In this document: piece by piece, positions 8,397-17,100 of the stretch
Position numbering within the stretch: the stretch's first letter is position 1
Layout of the letters: each line of letters starts with the position of its first letter
Source of the DNA: Acidobacteriota bacterium
GTDB lineage: Bacteria; Acidobacteriota; Vicinamibacteria; Vicinamibacterales; UBA2999
Reading direction: 5' to 3'
DNA length: 64,000 nucleotides
NCBI GenBank assembly: GCA_016871195.1
Contig: VFZN01000011.1
Span: 28,773-92,772, forward strand
Made by a program: the position numbers and the translations under genes
The notes under the pieces: generated by a model
The model's database searches: none
Seen by the model: the letters and a program-made list of their open reading frames with translations, nothing else
What the model was told of the DNA's origin: nothing

Positions 8397-9647
8397 ATGT
8401 CTCGAGTGTTGAAGTCACACAAGATGGTCGTTGCCGCACTGGCGGCACTGGTGCTTGCCCTGGGTGTCGGGCAGGCGGTGCTTGACCGCACCTCTGCGCA
8501 GGCCAAGCAGGCGCCGAGGTTCGAAGTGGATCCGTTCTGGCCCAGGCCGATGCCCAACAACTGGGTGCTGGGGCAGACGATTGGTCTGACGGTCGATGAC
8601 CGTGACCACGTGTGGATTGTCCACCGTGGGAATGACCCTGGCAATCTGGACCGCACTGAACTGGCCTTCCCGGTGCCGAACTCGCCGCGGGTCAGCGAAT
8701 GCTGTCAGGCGGCCCCGCCGGTGCTCGAGTTTGACGCCGAGGGCAACCTCGTCGGCAGCTGGGGTGGTCCCAAGGCGGGTGCGCCGTATCAGTGGCCCGA
8801 GTCGAACCACGGCGTCGTGGTCGACCACAAGGGCTTCGTGTGGATCGGCGGTAATGGTGGCCCCGACTCGCACATTCTCAAGTTCCGCCGCGATGGCACG
8901 TTCGTCGCGCAGTACGGAACGCCCGGGGCCCTGAAGGATCCCGCATCGCCTGCGGCCAAGCCGGTCTTCAATGCCAACAGCACCGACATGAAGAACTTCG
9001 GCCGCGTGGCGAAGATCTTCATCGACCCCAAGGCCAACGAAGGCTACGTGGCGGACGGCTACCTTAATCACCGCGTGGCGGTCATTGACCTCGACAACGG
9101 CAACATCAAGCGCATGTGGGGCGCCTACGGCAAGCCCCCGACGGACCAGGTGCTGGGCCGCTACAACCCGACCGACCCGGTCGCGCAGCAGTTCCGCAAC
9201 CCGGTCCACTGCGCCGAGCGTGCCAACGACGGCATGGTCTATGTCTGCGACCGCGTCAACGACCGCCTGCAGATCTTCAAGTCGGACGGCAGCTTCGTGA
9301 AGGAAGTATTCCACGAAAAGAACACGCTGGCTGACGGCTCGGTGTGGGACGTGGCCTTCTCGAAGGACCCGGAACAGAAGTATCTGTATGTCGCCGACGG
9401 GGCCAACGAGCACGTCTACATCTACGACCGCCAGTCGATGACCGAGCTGTCCCGCTTTGGCTACGGTGGGCGTCAGCCCGGCATGTTCCTCGGCGTGCAC
9501 AGCATCGCCGTCGACTCGAAGGGCAATATCTACACGACGGAAACCTACACGGGCAAGCGCCTGCAGAAGTTTGTGAACAAGGGTGTGGGTCCGGTGACGG
9601 CCCCGGGCGCGGCGCCGACGCCGTGGCCGACCCGCTCGGGCCGCTAA
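8397..9647 (+). CDS. Secreted NHL-repeat beta-propeller protein
   Basis: 416 aa. An N-terminal hydrophobic signal (VVAALAALVLALGVGQAVL, residues 11-29) is followed by FEVDPFWPRPMPNNW and successive NHL blades, for example ESNHGVVVDHKGFVWIGG, VAVIDLDNGNIKR, and GVHSIAVDSKGNIYTTETY. Acidobacterial genomes carry many proteins of this type and none has a settled function that I can cite. The start is fixed by GAGGGAGG at 8385-8392, 4 nt before the ATG. A TATACT box at 8364-8369 gives a plausible -10. A strong hairpin follows the stop codon. Confidence 0.75.
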   Translation: MSRVLKSHKMVVAALAALVLALGVGQAVLDRTSAQAKQAPRFEVDPFWPRPMPNNWVLGQTIGLTVDDRDHVWIVHRGNDPGNLDRTELAFPVPNSPRVSECCQAAPPVLEFDAEGNLVGSWGGPKAGAPYQWPESNHGVVVDHKGFVWIGGNGGPDSHILKFRRDGTFVAQYGTPGALKDPASPAAKPVFNANSTDMKNFGRVAKIFIDPKANEGYVADGYLNHRVAVIDLDNGNIKRMWGAYGKPPTDQVLGRYNPTDPVAQQFRNPVHCAERANDGMVYVCDRVNDRLQIFKSDGSFVKEVFHEKNTLADGSVWDVAFSKDPEQKYLYVADGANEHVYIYDRQSMTELSRFGYGGRQPGMFLGVHSIAVDSKGNIYTTETYTGKRLQKFVNKGVGPVTAPGAAPTPWPTRSGR

Positions 9648-9677
9648 GCGGCACCGACCGTCCATCGCATGCACGCT

Positions 9678-9709
9678 CGGGCGCGGTTCCCCACCGGGGG
9701 CCGCGCCCG
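9678..9709 (+). terminator. Strong GC hairpin after NHL gene
   Basis: A perfect 9-bp stem CGGGCGCGG/CCGCGCCCG can be extended inwards by a CCCC/GGGG pairing. It begins 30 nt after the stop codon, and TCGTGTTTCTG follows as a weak T-rich tail. It fits a rho-independent terminator of a GC-rich genome. Confidence 0.6.
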
Positions 9710-9742
9710 TCGTGTTTCTGCCCGCGTGATACGGTGACAGAC

Positions 9743-10114
9743 GTGGACGAACTCGATATCTACGAACGGATCGGCGAGGACGGTTTTCGGCGCCTGGTTG
9801 CGGCGTTTTATCGCCAGGTTCCGGCTGATGACATTCTCGGGCCGATGTATCCGCCCGACGACATGGCCGGGGCGGAAGAGCGGCTGCGGTTGTTCCTCAT
9901 CGGCCGCTTCGGCGGTCCCCAGACCTACATCGAACAGCGCGGGCATCCCCGGCTCCGCATGCGCCACGCGCCTTACCACATCGATGGTGCTGCGCGCGAT
10001 CGCTGGATGCAGCTGATGGGCCGGGCACTCGATGAGGCGGCACTGCCGCCCGACGTCGACGCGCTGCTGCGGCCCTTTTTCGACGGTGTGGCCACCTTCA
10101 TGCGCAATGCCTGA
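9743..10114 (+). CDS. Truncated hemoglobin, group II (trHbO-like)
   Basis: A 123-residue globin. The N-terminal IYERIGEDGFRRLVAAFYR and ILGPMYPPDDM, and the central LIGRFGGPQTYIEQRGHPRLRMRHAPY with the proximal heme-ligand histidine region, match group II truncated hemoglobins. These bind O2 or NO and are often linked to oxidative or nitrosative stress; the exact ligand chemistry is not visible. I prefer the GTG at 9743 over that at 9734, because a TACGGT box ends 7 nt before it and would overlap the earlier codon. An OsmC-like gene begins 23 nt downstream. Confidence 0.82.
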   Translation: MDELDIYERIGEDGFRRLVAAFYRQVPADDILGPMYPPDDMAGAEERLRLFLIGRFGGPQTYIEQRGHPRLRMRHAPYHIDGAARDRWMQLMGRALDEAALPPDVDALLRPFFDGVATFMRNA

Positions 10115-10137
10115 CCGCCGTGCGATACGCTGGCGGC

Positions 10138-10530
10138 ATGCGTGTCGTGGAACTGCGTGGCGTGGCGGACGGGGCCCTGGCGACCAGTGCGTCATCGGGC
10201 GTGCATACCCTCCGGATCGACGAACCCCTGGACCTCGGAGGCACCGACACCGGCGCCACCCCGACCGAGCTGCTGCTGGCGGCTCTGGGCGGGTGTGAGT
10301 CGATCACCCTCCGGATGTACGCCGCCCGCAAGGGATGGCCGCTGACCGATGTGCGCATCCGGCTGCACGGGGCCACCGTCGACGGTGCCTTCGTCGTGCG
10401 CCGCGAGGTCGCGCTTGAGGGGCCACTCGACGCCGACCAGCGCACACGCCTGCTCGACATCGTCAACCGGTGCCCGGTGCATCGGATCCTGAATGGCGGG
10501 GTCACCGTGGTCGACGAGCCGGTGCCCTGA
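10138..10530 (+). CDS. OsmC-family peroxide-reductase-like protein
   Basis: 130 aa, OsmC/Ohr superfamily. It has the two conserved redox cysteines: one in LLLAALGGCESITLRMYA (about residue 52), the other in VNRCPVHRILNG near residue 116. Family members reduce organic hydroperoxides in the cytoplasm, but many OsmC-like proteins are uncharacterised, so a thiol-peroxidase role is only likely. The ATG is preceded by TACGCT 6 nt upstream with no ribosome site, although it also closely follows the hemoglobin gene and could be co-transcribed with it. Confidence 0.75.
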   Translation: MRVVELRGVADGALATSASSGVHTLRIDEPLDLGGTDTGATPTELLLAALGGCESITLRMYAARKGWPLTDVRIRLHGATVDGAFVVRREVALEGPLDADQRTRLLDIVNRCPVHRILNGGVTVVDEPVP

Positions 10531-10649
10531 CAACAGGGGTTGTGTGCAATCGTCACTGCGGGTATCATTCCGTCAATTGCAGCAGCCACCCGTTGTGGAG
10601 TGGCGCGGACGTCGGCAGCGGCACTCGTGGCTGCCTCTGGAGAGTGGAT

Positions 10650-10943
10650 ATGTTCGAGAACGACTTCGGTAAGAGCCTCGACCGTCGCAGCTTCCTCCGT
10701 GGCTCAGCCCTGTTCGCAGGCGTCGTGGGAATCTCGGTTGTTCCGGCCGCAGCCCAGCAGGCACCCGAGAAGAAGAAGGAAGAGCCGAAGGATCCCTTCG
10801 CGTCCGGAGGCAAGAAGGAAGAGAAGAAGCTCATCGACAAGGACGGCAACGAGTACCGCATCTGCCCACAGTGCGGCTACAACATGTACAAGCAGGGTCG
10901 CATGTGGGTGTGCGACAACTGCGGCTACTCGTACGTCGAGTAG
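10650..10943 (+). CDS. Tat-signal zinc-ribbon protein, unknown function
   Basis: 97 aa. A twin-arginine signal (LDRRSFLRGSALFAGVVG, residues 10-27) ends near VVPAAAQQA and is followed by a highly charged Lys/Glu linker. The C-terminal zinc ribbon has CPQCGYNM and CDNCGYSYVE. Tat export would mean the ribbon is folded with its metal before it crosses the membrane, or that metal loading is supervised in the cytoplasm. I do not recognise a named family. It follows two likely redox-stress genes and ends in a strong hairpin. The start ATG is supported by the correctly placed Tat motif. Confidence 0.65.
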   Translation: MFENDFGKSLDRRSFLRGSALFAGVVGISVVPAAAQQAPEKKKEEPKDPFASGGKKEEKKLIDKDGNEYRICPQCGYNMYKQGRMWVCDNCGYSYVE

Positions 10944-10965
10944 GCCCGATCCTGACACCTCTGCC

Positions 10966-10996
10966 GGCGCCCGGTTCAGTCACTGAGCCGGGCGCC
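10966..10996. terminator. 14-bp hairpin between zinc-ribbon and SDR genes
   Basis: GGCGCCCGGTTCAG pairs with CTGAGCCGGGCGCC across a 3-nt loop, with one G-T wobble. The hairpin is 23 nt after the stop of the Tat zinc-ribbon gene and 22 nt before the next ATG. It has no T-run but is the strongest inverted repeat in this area. Confidence 0.6.
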
Positions 10997-11017
10997 GTGT
11001 GTTGTACGGCTTCCCCC

Positions 11018-11845
11018 ATGACCCTCGCCGGCAAGACCCTTGTCATCACGGGCGCCAGCCGCGGCATCGGACTGGCCATCGCCCTTCGCGCGGCGCGCGA
11101 CGGCGCCCGCGTCGTCATTGCCGCCAAGTCGACTGTGCCGCATCCGAAACTGCCTGGGACGATTCACACCGCCGCTGAGGCCGTCAGGCAGGCCGGGGGT
11201 GAGGCGCTCGCCGTCGCCACCGACGTCCGCGATGAGGCCTCTGTGACGCGTGCCATGGCGCTGGCGGCCGAGACCTTCGGCGGCATTGACATCCTCGTTA
11301 ACAACGCCTCGGCCATCTTCCTGGCCACCACCGAGGCGACCCCGATGAAGCGATTCGATCTGATGCAGCAGGTCAACGTGCGGGGCACCTTCCTGTGCAC
11401 CCGGCAGGCTCTCCCCTGGTTGCGGCGGTCATCGCACGCGCATGTGCTGAACATCGCGCCGCCACTGCACTCGACACTGCAGCCCCGCTGGTTCGCTCCG
11501 CACGTGGCCTATACGATGGCCAAGTACGGCATGTCGCTGTGCACGTTCGGTATGGCCGATGAGTTCAGAGACGACGGGATTGCCGTCAACGCCCTGTGGC
11601 CGGAGACCACGGTCGACACCGAGGCCATCCGCTTCATCATGGACGCCGGGGCGCGGCGCCGGTCGCGGTTGCCGGCCATCATGGGTGATGCGGCTCACTG
11701 GGTGGTGACGCAGCCGCCCCGCACGTGCACGGGGCAGTTTCTGATCGACGCACAGGTGCTGAGGCAGTCGGGGGTGAGCGACTTCAGCGCCTACCGCCAT
11801 GACGGGGTCGACGAGTCGGACCTGCTGCCTGATTTTTTCCTGTAG
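11018..11845 (+). CDS. Short-chain dehydrogenase (HSDL2-like)
   Basis: 275-residue SDR. The NAD(P)-binding TGASRGIG is at residues 11-18, NNAS near 94, and the catalytic YxxxK is within AYTMAKYGMS. The segment HVLNIAPPL, followed by PRWFAPHVAYTMAKYGMSLC, closely resembles HSDL2-type SDRs, in which the usual catalytic Ser region reads ISPPL; here it reads IAPPL. Substrate is probably a hydroxyacyl or alcohol compound but is not determinable. Its last 62 nt overlap the 3' end of the convergent pseudouridine-synthase gene. Confidence 0.78.
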   Translation: MTLAGKTLVITGASRGIGLAIALRAARDGARVVIAAKSTVPHPKLPGTIHTAAEAVRQAGGEALAVATDVRDEASVTRAMALAAETFGGIDILVNNASAIFLATTEATPMKRFDLMQQVNVRGTFLCTRQALPWLRRSSHAHVLNIAPPLHSTLQPRWFAPHVAYTMAKYGMSLCTFGMADEFRDDGIAVNALWPETTVDTEAIRFIMDAGARRRSRLPAIMGDAAHWVVTQPPRTCTGQFLIDAQVLRQSGVSDFSAYRHDGVDESDLLPDFFL

Positions 11846-12551
11846 CGGGCGCTCCCAGGGAGGCCGCAAGTTCGTCGGGGGTCACCTCACGCCAGTGGCC
11901 GACGGGCAGGGCGCCGAGGGCAACCGCCCCGAACTGCACGCGCCGCAGCCGCGTCACCTCATGCCCGACGGCCCCACAGAGCCGACGCACCTCGCGATTG
12001 CGGCCCTCGGTGAGTGTGATGCGCAGCAGGCTTTCGCGCCCTGAGACCTTGACCGCCTCCACCTGGTCGGGCCTCAGCCGTTCGCCGCCATCCTCGACGC
12101 CGTGTTGCAGGCGTGCGAGGGTGGCGTCATCGACCAGGCCTCGCACCGTGGCGAGATACACCCGGGGCACGCCGGTCGCAGGATTGGTGAGGGTGTCGGC
12201 GAGCCGGGTGTCACTCGTGAGCAGCAGCAGGCCGCTGGTGGCCCAGTCGAGGCGGCCCACAGGAACGACGCGCACGGGCACACCCTCGAGCACGTCATAA
12301 ATGGTCGGACGGCCCTCCGGGTCCCGGCTGGTGGTGACCACGCCGCGGGGCTTGTGGAAGGCGATGGTCAGCGCGGCGGCTGGCGATGCGGCCTCGCCAT
12401 CAATCGCGACGCGTATGCGCTCGGGAATGACCGCGAGGCCAGGGTCGGTGACCCGGCGACCGTCCACCTGCACGCGGCCCTCGGTGACCAGCCGCACGGC
12501 GGTGGTGCGGCTGGCCAGTCCCAGCTTCGACAGGGCGCGCACGAGCGGCAC
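11784..12551 (-). CDS. rRNA pseudouridine synthase, RluB/RsuA family
   Basis: 255 aa. An S4 RNA-binding domain (VRALSKLGLASRTTAVRLV...GRVQVDGRRV) is followed by a pseudouridine-synthase domain with the catalytic aspartate in GRLDWATSGLLLLTSD and the RsuA/RluB closing motif EGRNREVRRLCGAVGHEV. It would modify a uridine of large- or small-subunit rRNA; which one cannot be told. The GTG start gives the S4 domain its usual position and lies 40 nt after the yajQ stop, so the two are probably co-transcribed. The C-terminal basic tail overlaps the convergent SDR gene. Confidence 0.83.
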   Translation of the reverse strand: MPLVRALSKLGLASRTTAVRLVTEGRVQVDGRRVTDPGLAVIPERIRVAIDGEAASPAAALTIAFHKPRGVVTTSRDPEGRPTIYDVLEGVPVRVVPVGRLDWATSGLLLLTSDTRLADTLTNPATGVPRVYLATVRGLVDDATLARLQHGVEDGGERLRPDQVEAVKVSGRESLLRITLTEGRNREVRRLCGAVGHEVTRLRRVQFGAVALGALPVGHWREVTPDELAASLGAPATGKNQAAGPTRRPRHGGRR

Positions 12552-12591
12552 GGTGCCGCGCGGCGGCGCTGTACGCAGGCGTGGCGTGCGC

Positions 12592-13092
12592 TTAGCGGTA
12601 GTTGCCAAACTGCAGGGCGATGCCGAAATCCTTGCCGCGCAGGGCACCCATGGCTCCCTGCAGGTCATCCTTTGACGGAGAGGAAATGCGCAGCTGGTCC
12701 CCCTGGATGTTGGCCTGTACTTTCTTGAGCTTCAGGTCCTTCAGATACTTGACGATGTCCCGGGCGGCCTCGGAAGAGATGCCCATCTGCAGCGTGATGA
12801 CCTGGCGCACGGTGCCACCGGCGGCCGGCTCGACGTCACCGCGTGTGAGATTTTTGACGGGCACATTGCGTCGCACCAGTCGTCCGGATAGCACTTCCCA
12901 CAGGGCCTCGAGGCGGAATGAGGCCTCGGCGGCGAGCGTGATGGTGTTGGCCTTCTGGTCGAGGTCGATGGTCGCGGTGGAACCCTTGAAGTCGTAGCGC
13001 TGCGCGAGTTCCTTGCGGGCCTGATTGATGGCGTTGTCCACCTCCTGCAGGTCGACGGTGGAGGTGACATCAAACGAAAACGTTTCGGCCAT
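12592..13092 (-). CDS. YajQ-family nucleotide-binding protein
   Basis: 166-residue UPF0234/YajQ protein: MAETFSFDVTSTVDLQEV at the N-terminus, RYDFKGSTATIDL near 40-52, and the end VRISSPSKDDLQ-type motif followed by DFGIALQFGNYR. The family binds nucleotides or c-di-GMP in some bacteria, and its function here is unproven. The ATG is preceded 7 nt upstream by TACGAT with no ribosome site, in line with a leaderless transcript. The 172-nt gap to the next minus-strand gene holds nothing else I can identify. Confidence 0.85.
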   Translation of the reverse strand: MAETFSFDVTSTVDLQEVDNAINQARKELAQRYDFKGSTATIDLDQKANTITLAAEASFRLEALWEVLSGRLVRRNVPVKNLTRGDVEPAAGGTVRQVITLQMGISSEAARDIVKYLKDLKLKKVQANIQGDQLRISSPSKDDLQGAMGALRGKDFGIALQFGNYR

Positions 13093-13099
13093 GTGTCGA

Positions 13100-13105
13100 A
13101 TCGTA
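13100..13105 (-). promoter_or_regulatory. TACGAT box before yajQ
   Basis: On the minus strand TACGAT ends 7 nt before the yajQ ATG. It matches the TANNNT spacing seen at other transcription-unit heads in this window. No -35 element is evident. Confidence 0.4.
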
Positions 13106-13264
13106 GCGCACACGCGTCGTGCGTGCACGGTCAGGCGTCACTTGGGCGGTGTCCCACAGACGGCGCGTGCGTCCGCTACGGGGGCAGGCGGCCTGGTGGG
13201 CACCCGGCACTGCCGGGCGTGTGTGCGGCACCCGCGAGGGCGGGGCCGGATCCGTCTGCGCCGG

Positions 13265-14119
13265 TCAGGCGGCGGGCGGTGCTGGCTGGCAGGACGGGCA
13301 CCAGTAGGTGCTGCGGGCGTGAGCGCCGTGGCGGGCGGTGGCGATAGGGGTGGCGCAGCGTCGGCACGGCAGGCCGGTGCGGCCGTAGACCCACAGGCGT
13401 GCGTCGGGGTGCCGCGACCCGGTGGTCAGGCGTGTGCCCCGCGGTGTCAGCAGCGTGGCATCTCCGGCGGCCACCGCGTTGGCCTCCAGCAGGGTGACGG
13501 CGTGCGCGAGCAGGGCACGCCATGCGTCACGCGAGGCGTGCGCGGCGGGCTGATCGGGATGCCATCCGTTGAGGAAGAGCAGTTCGGACTTGAATACGTT
13601 GCCGAGGCCCGCCATGACCCGCTGGTCGAGCAGAACCTCGTGGACCGGCCGAGGGCCGGCGGCCTCGACGCGGTCGAGGACCTGATCCAGCACCTGCTCG
13701 GGCGGTGTGTGCCGACCCAGCAGGTCGGGACCGAGCGTCGAGAGCACGGGATGCCGGGCCAGCGTCTGTGCCGTGAGGAATTCGGCGACGGGCAGGTCGA
13801 AGCCGAGGGCGATCCAGTCGGCGGTATGGATCGCGACGCGCAGGGCGTGCGCTGGGCGTCGCCACCGTTCGCCGTGGCGATAGAGATGCCAGCTGCCGTG
13901 TATGCGCAGGTGCGACCGGAGGAGCAGGTCGCCCGAGAAGTGGATCAGCAGGTGCTTGCCGATGGCCTCGCAGCGCTCGATGGTGCGACCGGCGATGGGC
14001 GTGGCGGCATCGACGCGCGCGAGCGGGTCGAGGCGCGCGTCGAAGCGGGTGACGCGGTGTCCGGCGAGCACGCGATGCAGCGCGGCGGCGGTGCGATGGA
14101 GGGTGTCGCCTTCAGGCAT
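13265..14119 (-). CDS. nei: Endonuclease VIII-like DNA glycosylase (Fpg/Nei family)
   Basis: 284 aa bifunctional DNA glycosylase/AP lyase for oxidised bases. The N-terminal MPEGDTLHR supplies the catalytic proline and glutamate. AIGKHLLIHF carries the conserved lysine, GLGNVFKSELLFLNGWHP is the helix-two-turn-helix, and a C-terminal zinc finger has CRRC and CPSC. The MPEGDT start resembles Nei more than Fpg. Its ATG lies inside the lhr stop region (ATGCCTGA overlap), coupling it to the helicase and suggesting a shared DNA-repair role. Confidence 0.86.
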   Translation of the reverse strand: MPEGDTLHRTAAALHRVLAGHRVTRFDARLDPLARVDAATPIAGRTIERCEAIGKHLLIHFSGDLLLRSHLRIHGSWHLYRHGERWRRPAHALRVAIHTADWIALGFDLPVAEFLTAQTLARHPVLSTLGPDLLGRHTPPEQVLDQVLDRVEAAGPRPVHEVLLDQRVMAGLGNVFKSELLFLNGWHPDQPAAHASRDAWRALLAHAVTLLEANAVAAGDATLLTPRGTRLTTGSRHPDARLWVYGRTGLPCRRCATPIATARHGAHARSTYWCPSCQPAPPAA

Positions 14120-17100
14120 CGCGTGGCACCCGCAGTTGCAGGCCGCCGGCGGCTGCGACAAAGCCGGCGGCGAGAAAGCAGTGGGCCTCGGGCGCCCCGG
14201 CCGCCGCCGCGCCGTTGATCTCGGCGATGAGCAACCCCCGGCGTCCCGGCGGCCCCTCGTGCCCGAGGTGCGCGAGCGCGCGCGCCACGGCCTGCCCGGC
14301 GCGCGACTGCTCGGGCTCGTCGGGCGGCAGGGCCAGCAACAGCGCCCTGCCGCCGCGGGCGAGCCAGGCCACCGCCGCGCCGTCCACCAGGACGACGCGC
14401 GCGCCCGCGCTCCGCGAGGCGCGCAGGGGGGCGGTGGCGCCTCGCGGCCACTGCGGCCAGTCGACCAGTGCGCCGTACACGCTCGCCGGATCCGTCGCCG
14501 CCAGCACGGCCACCTGCGGCGCCTCGTCCAGCGTCCGCGCGGCCCGCAGCAGATCGACCGCGCCCGGCGTGGCAAATTGCGCCGCCCCGAGGCCCGCCAC
14601 GAAATAGCCGCGACGGATCCGGCCCGTCTCCTCCAGGCGCCGCAGCACGGGATACACCGCACTGAATCCGCCCGGCGCCGGATCAATCGACACCAGGTCG
14701 CGCGTCACCACACCGTGGCGCGTCAGCCACTGCTGCGCCGTTGCCGTCGCCCAGGCCGTGTCAGACGCCCGACCCGTGTGCGGCACCGCCGCCCAGCGTC
14801 CCTCCGCCGAGGGCGGCATCAGACGGCGCGACCGGAAGCCGGCCGCGCGGCGATCGCGTCGCGTCGACGTCCCCGGCCCCGACAGATAGGCGCGCAGCGG
14901 ATGCAGCGCGTCGTTGGTCACCAGCCCCTGCCACACCAGTGACCACAGCGCATCGACGGTCTCCTGCGGAAAACCGCCGCCACTCGCCTCGTGCATCGCC
15001 GAAAATAACGCCGCGCCTTCCCGTGACAGATAGGCCAGCACCGCGGTCGCGCGCGCCGACAGGCCGGCCTGTGCTGGCGCGACGGCCGGGGGTAGCAGGC
15101 GACTTAGATGGTCGGTGAGATAAAGCGCGACGCGGCCGTCGTGTTCGCCGAGCGGGTCGAGTCCGATCCAGGTGACTTCCCCGGCCGAGAGCAGCGTGTC
15201 GAGCTGTGCGGTCGTATACCCCTGGAGACGGCTGGGCAACACCTGGGTCTCGAGGGTCGACGCCACGAGGGGCGTGCCCTGCAGCTGTTCGACTACGTCG
15301 AGCAGTGCATCGAGCCCCCGGTGCGGACGGCCGATGCCGTGCCACTGCACGAGGAACCGGCCGAACACGGCCGGGTCCACCGGGGCCACTTCGTCACGTA
15401 GGACCGCCAGCGACTGCCGACGGATGGTGCGCAGCATGCCGGTGTCGCACCACTCGGGGCCGTGACCGCCCGGGCGGAACTCGCCGTCGACGACACGCCC
15501 GGCCGCCCGCAGCTCCCGAAGGGCCGCGTCGATGATCGACACGCCGAGGCCGAAGCGCCGCGCGACGTCGGCGGTCTGAAATGGTCCGTGCGTCCGAGCA
15601 AAGCGCCGGACCAGTGACAGGACCGCATCGGGCACCGGTGCCAGCAGCGACTCGGGCAGCCCCGGAGGCAGCGGGGTGCCGAGCGCATCGCGATAGCGGG
15701 CGGCGTCTTCAACGGCGACATAGCGCCGCTCGCCGCCGATCCTGAGGGGCAACACGCGGCGCGCCGCCACCAGGGTGTCGAGCACCTCAGCCACCAGGCC
15801 GGTGCGCGTGCGCGCCTCGAGCTCTGCGCCTGACAGATCGCCGACGCGCAGCAGCAGATCGTGCAGGCCGTCGGCACTGCGGGCCCGATGCGTCGCGCTG
15901 AGGCTCTGGGCGTCGTCTTCGGCCGCGTCGATGGCGTCGGCCGAGAGCAGATCGCGAAGGGCCCCTTCGCCAATCAGTTCCCGCAGCTGTGCTTGATCGA
16001 CCGCCAGGGCGTGCGCGCGTCGCTCGGCGAGCGGTGCGTCGCCGTCATACAGATACGTGGCGACATAGCCGTACAGCAGCGATGCGGCAAACGGCGACGG
16101 CAGGCGCGTGTCGACGGTCGTGACCCGCACGCGCCGGCTGCGCAGGTCGTGCAGCACACCGACGAGCGCCGGCACGTCGAAGACATCGCGCAGGCACTCC
16201 CGATAGGTCTCGAGCACGATCGGAAATGAGCCGTAACGCGCGGCCACCGCGAGCAGGTCACCGGCCCGCTTCCGCTGCTGCCAGAGCGGGGCCCGGGCAC
16301 CGGCCCGGCGCCGCGGCAGCAGCAGGGCGCGCGCGGCGGCCTCGCGGAAGCGGGCCGCAAAGAGTGCCGTGCTACCGAGGTGCCCCACCACCAGGTCTTC
16401 GACCTCGTCCGGGTCGGGCAGAAACCATGCGCTGTCTGGAGGCGCATCACCCTCCGGCACCCGCACCACAAATCCATCGTCGCTATACATGACCTCGGCA
16501 TCGAGCCCGCGCTCCTGGCGCAACCGGGCGGCGACGGCCATCGACCACGGGGCATGGATGCGTGAGCCGAACGGCGTGAGCACCGACACCCGCCAGTCGC
16601 CGAGATCGTCGGGCGTGCGTTCGATGACCACGGTCTGGTCATCGGGAATGACGCCGGTGGCGTCGGCCTGATCCTGCAGATACTGAAGGAGATTGTCGGC
16701 GGCCCGTGGTGTCAGGGCATGGTGGTGCGCCAGCAGGTCACGGGCCTGCGCCGACGGTTGTGCACGCAGCGTGCGGGTCAGGGCCCCCATCGCGCGACCG
16801 ACCTCGATGGGACGCCCCGGGCCCTCGCCCTTCCAGAACGGCATCTTGCCGGGTTCGCCCGGCGCGGGTGACACCAGCACGCGGTCGTGCGTAATCTGCT
16901 CGATGCGCCACGTCGAGGCCCCCAGCACGAAGGTTTCGCCGGGTCGCGCTTCGAAGACCATCTCTTCATCGAGCTCGCCGACGCGCGTGCCCTCGCGGCC
17001 GCCGCCGGCGAGGAATACCCCGTACAGGCCGCGATCGGGAATCGTGCCGGCGTTCGCGATGGCCACGCGAGCGGCCCCCTGCCGTGCGGTCACGACATCG

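Noticed and set aside
13025..14218. Long plus-strand open frame opposite the nei and yajQ genes
   Set aside because: It mirrors the well-supported minus-strand genes codon for codon, has no recognisable domain, and is the usual GC-rich antisense shadow.
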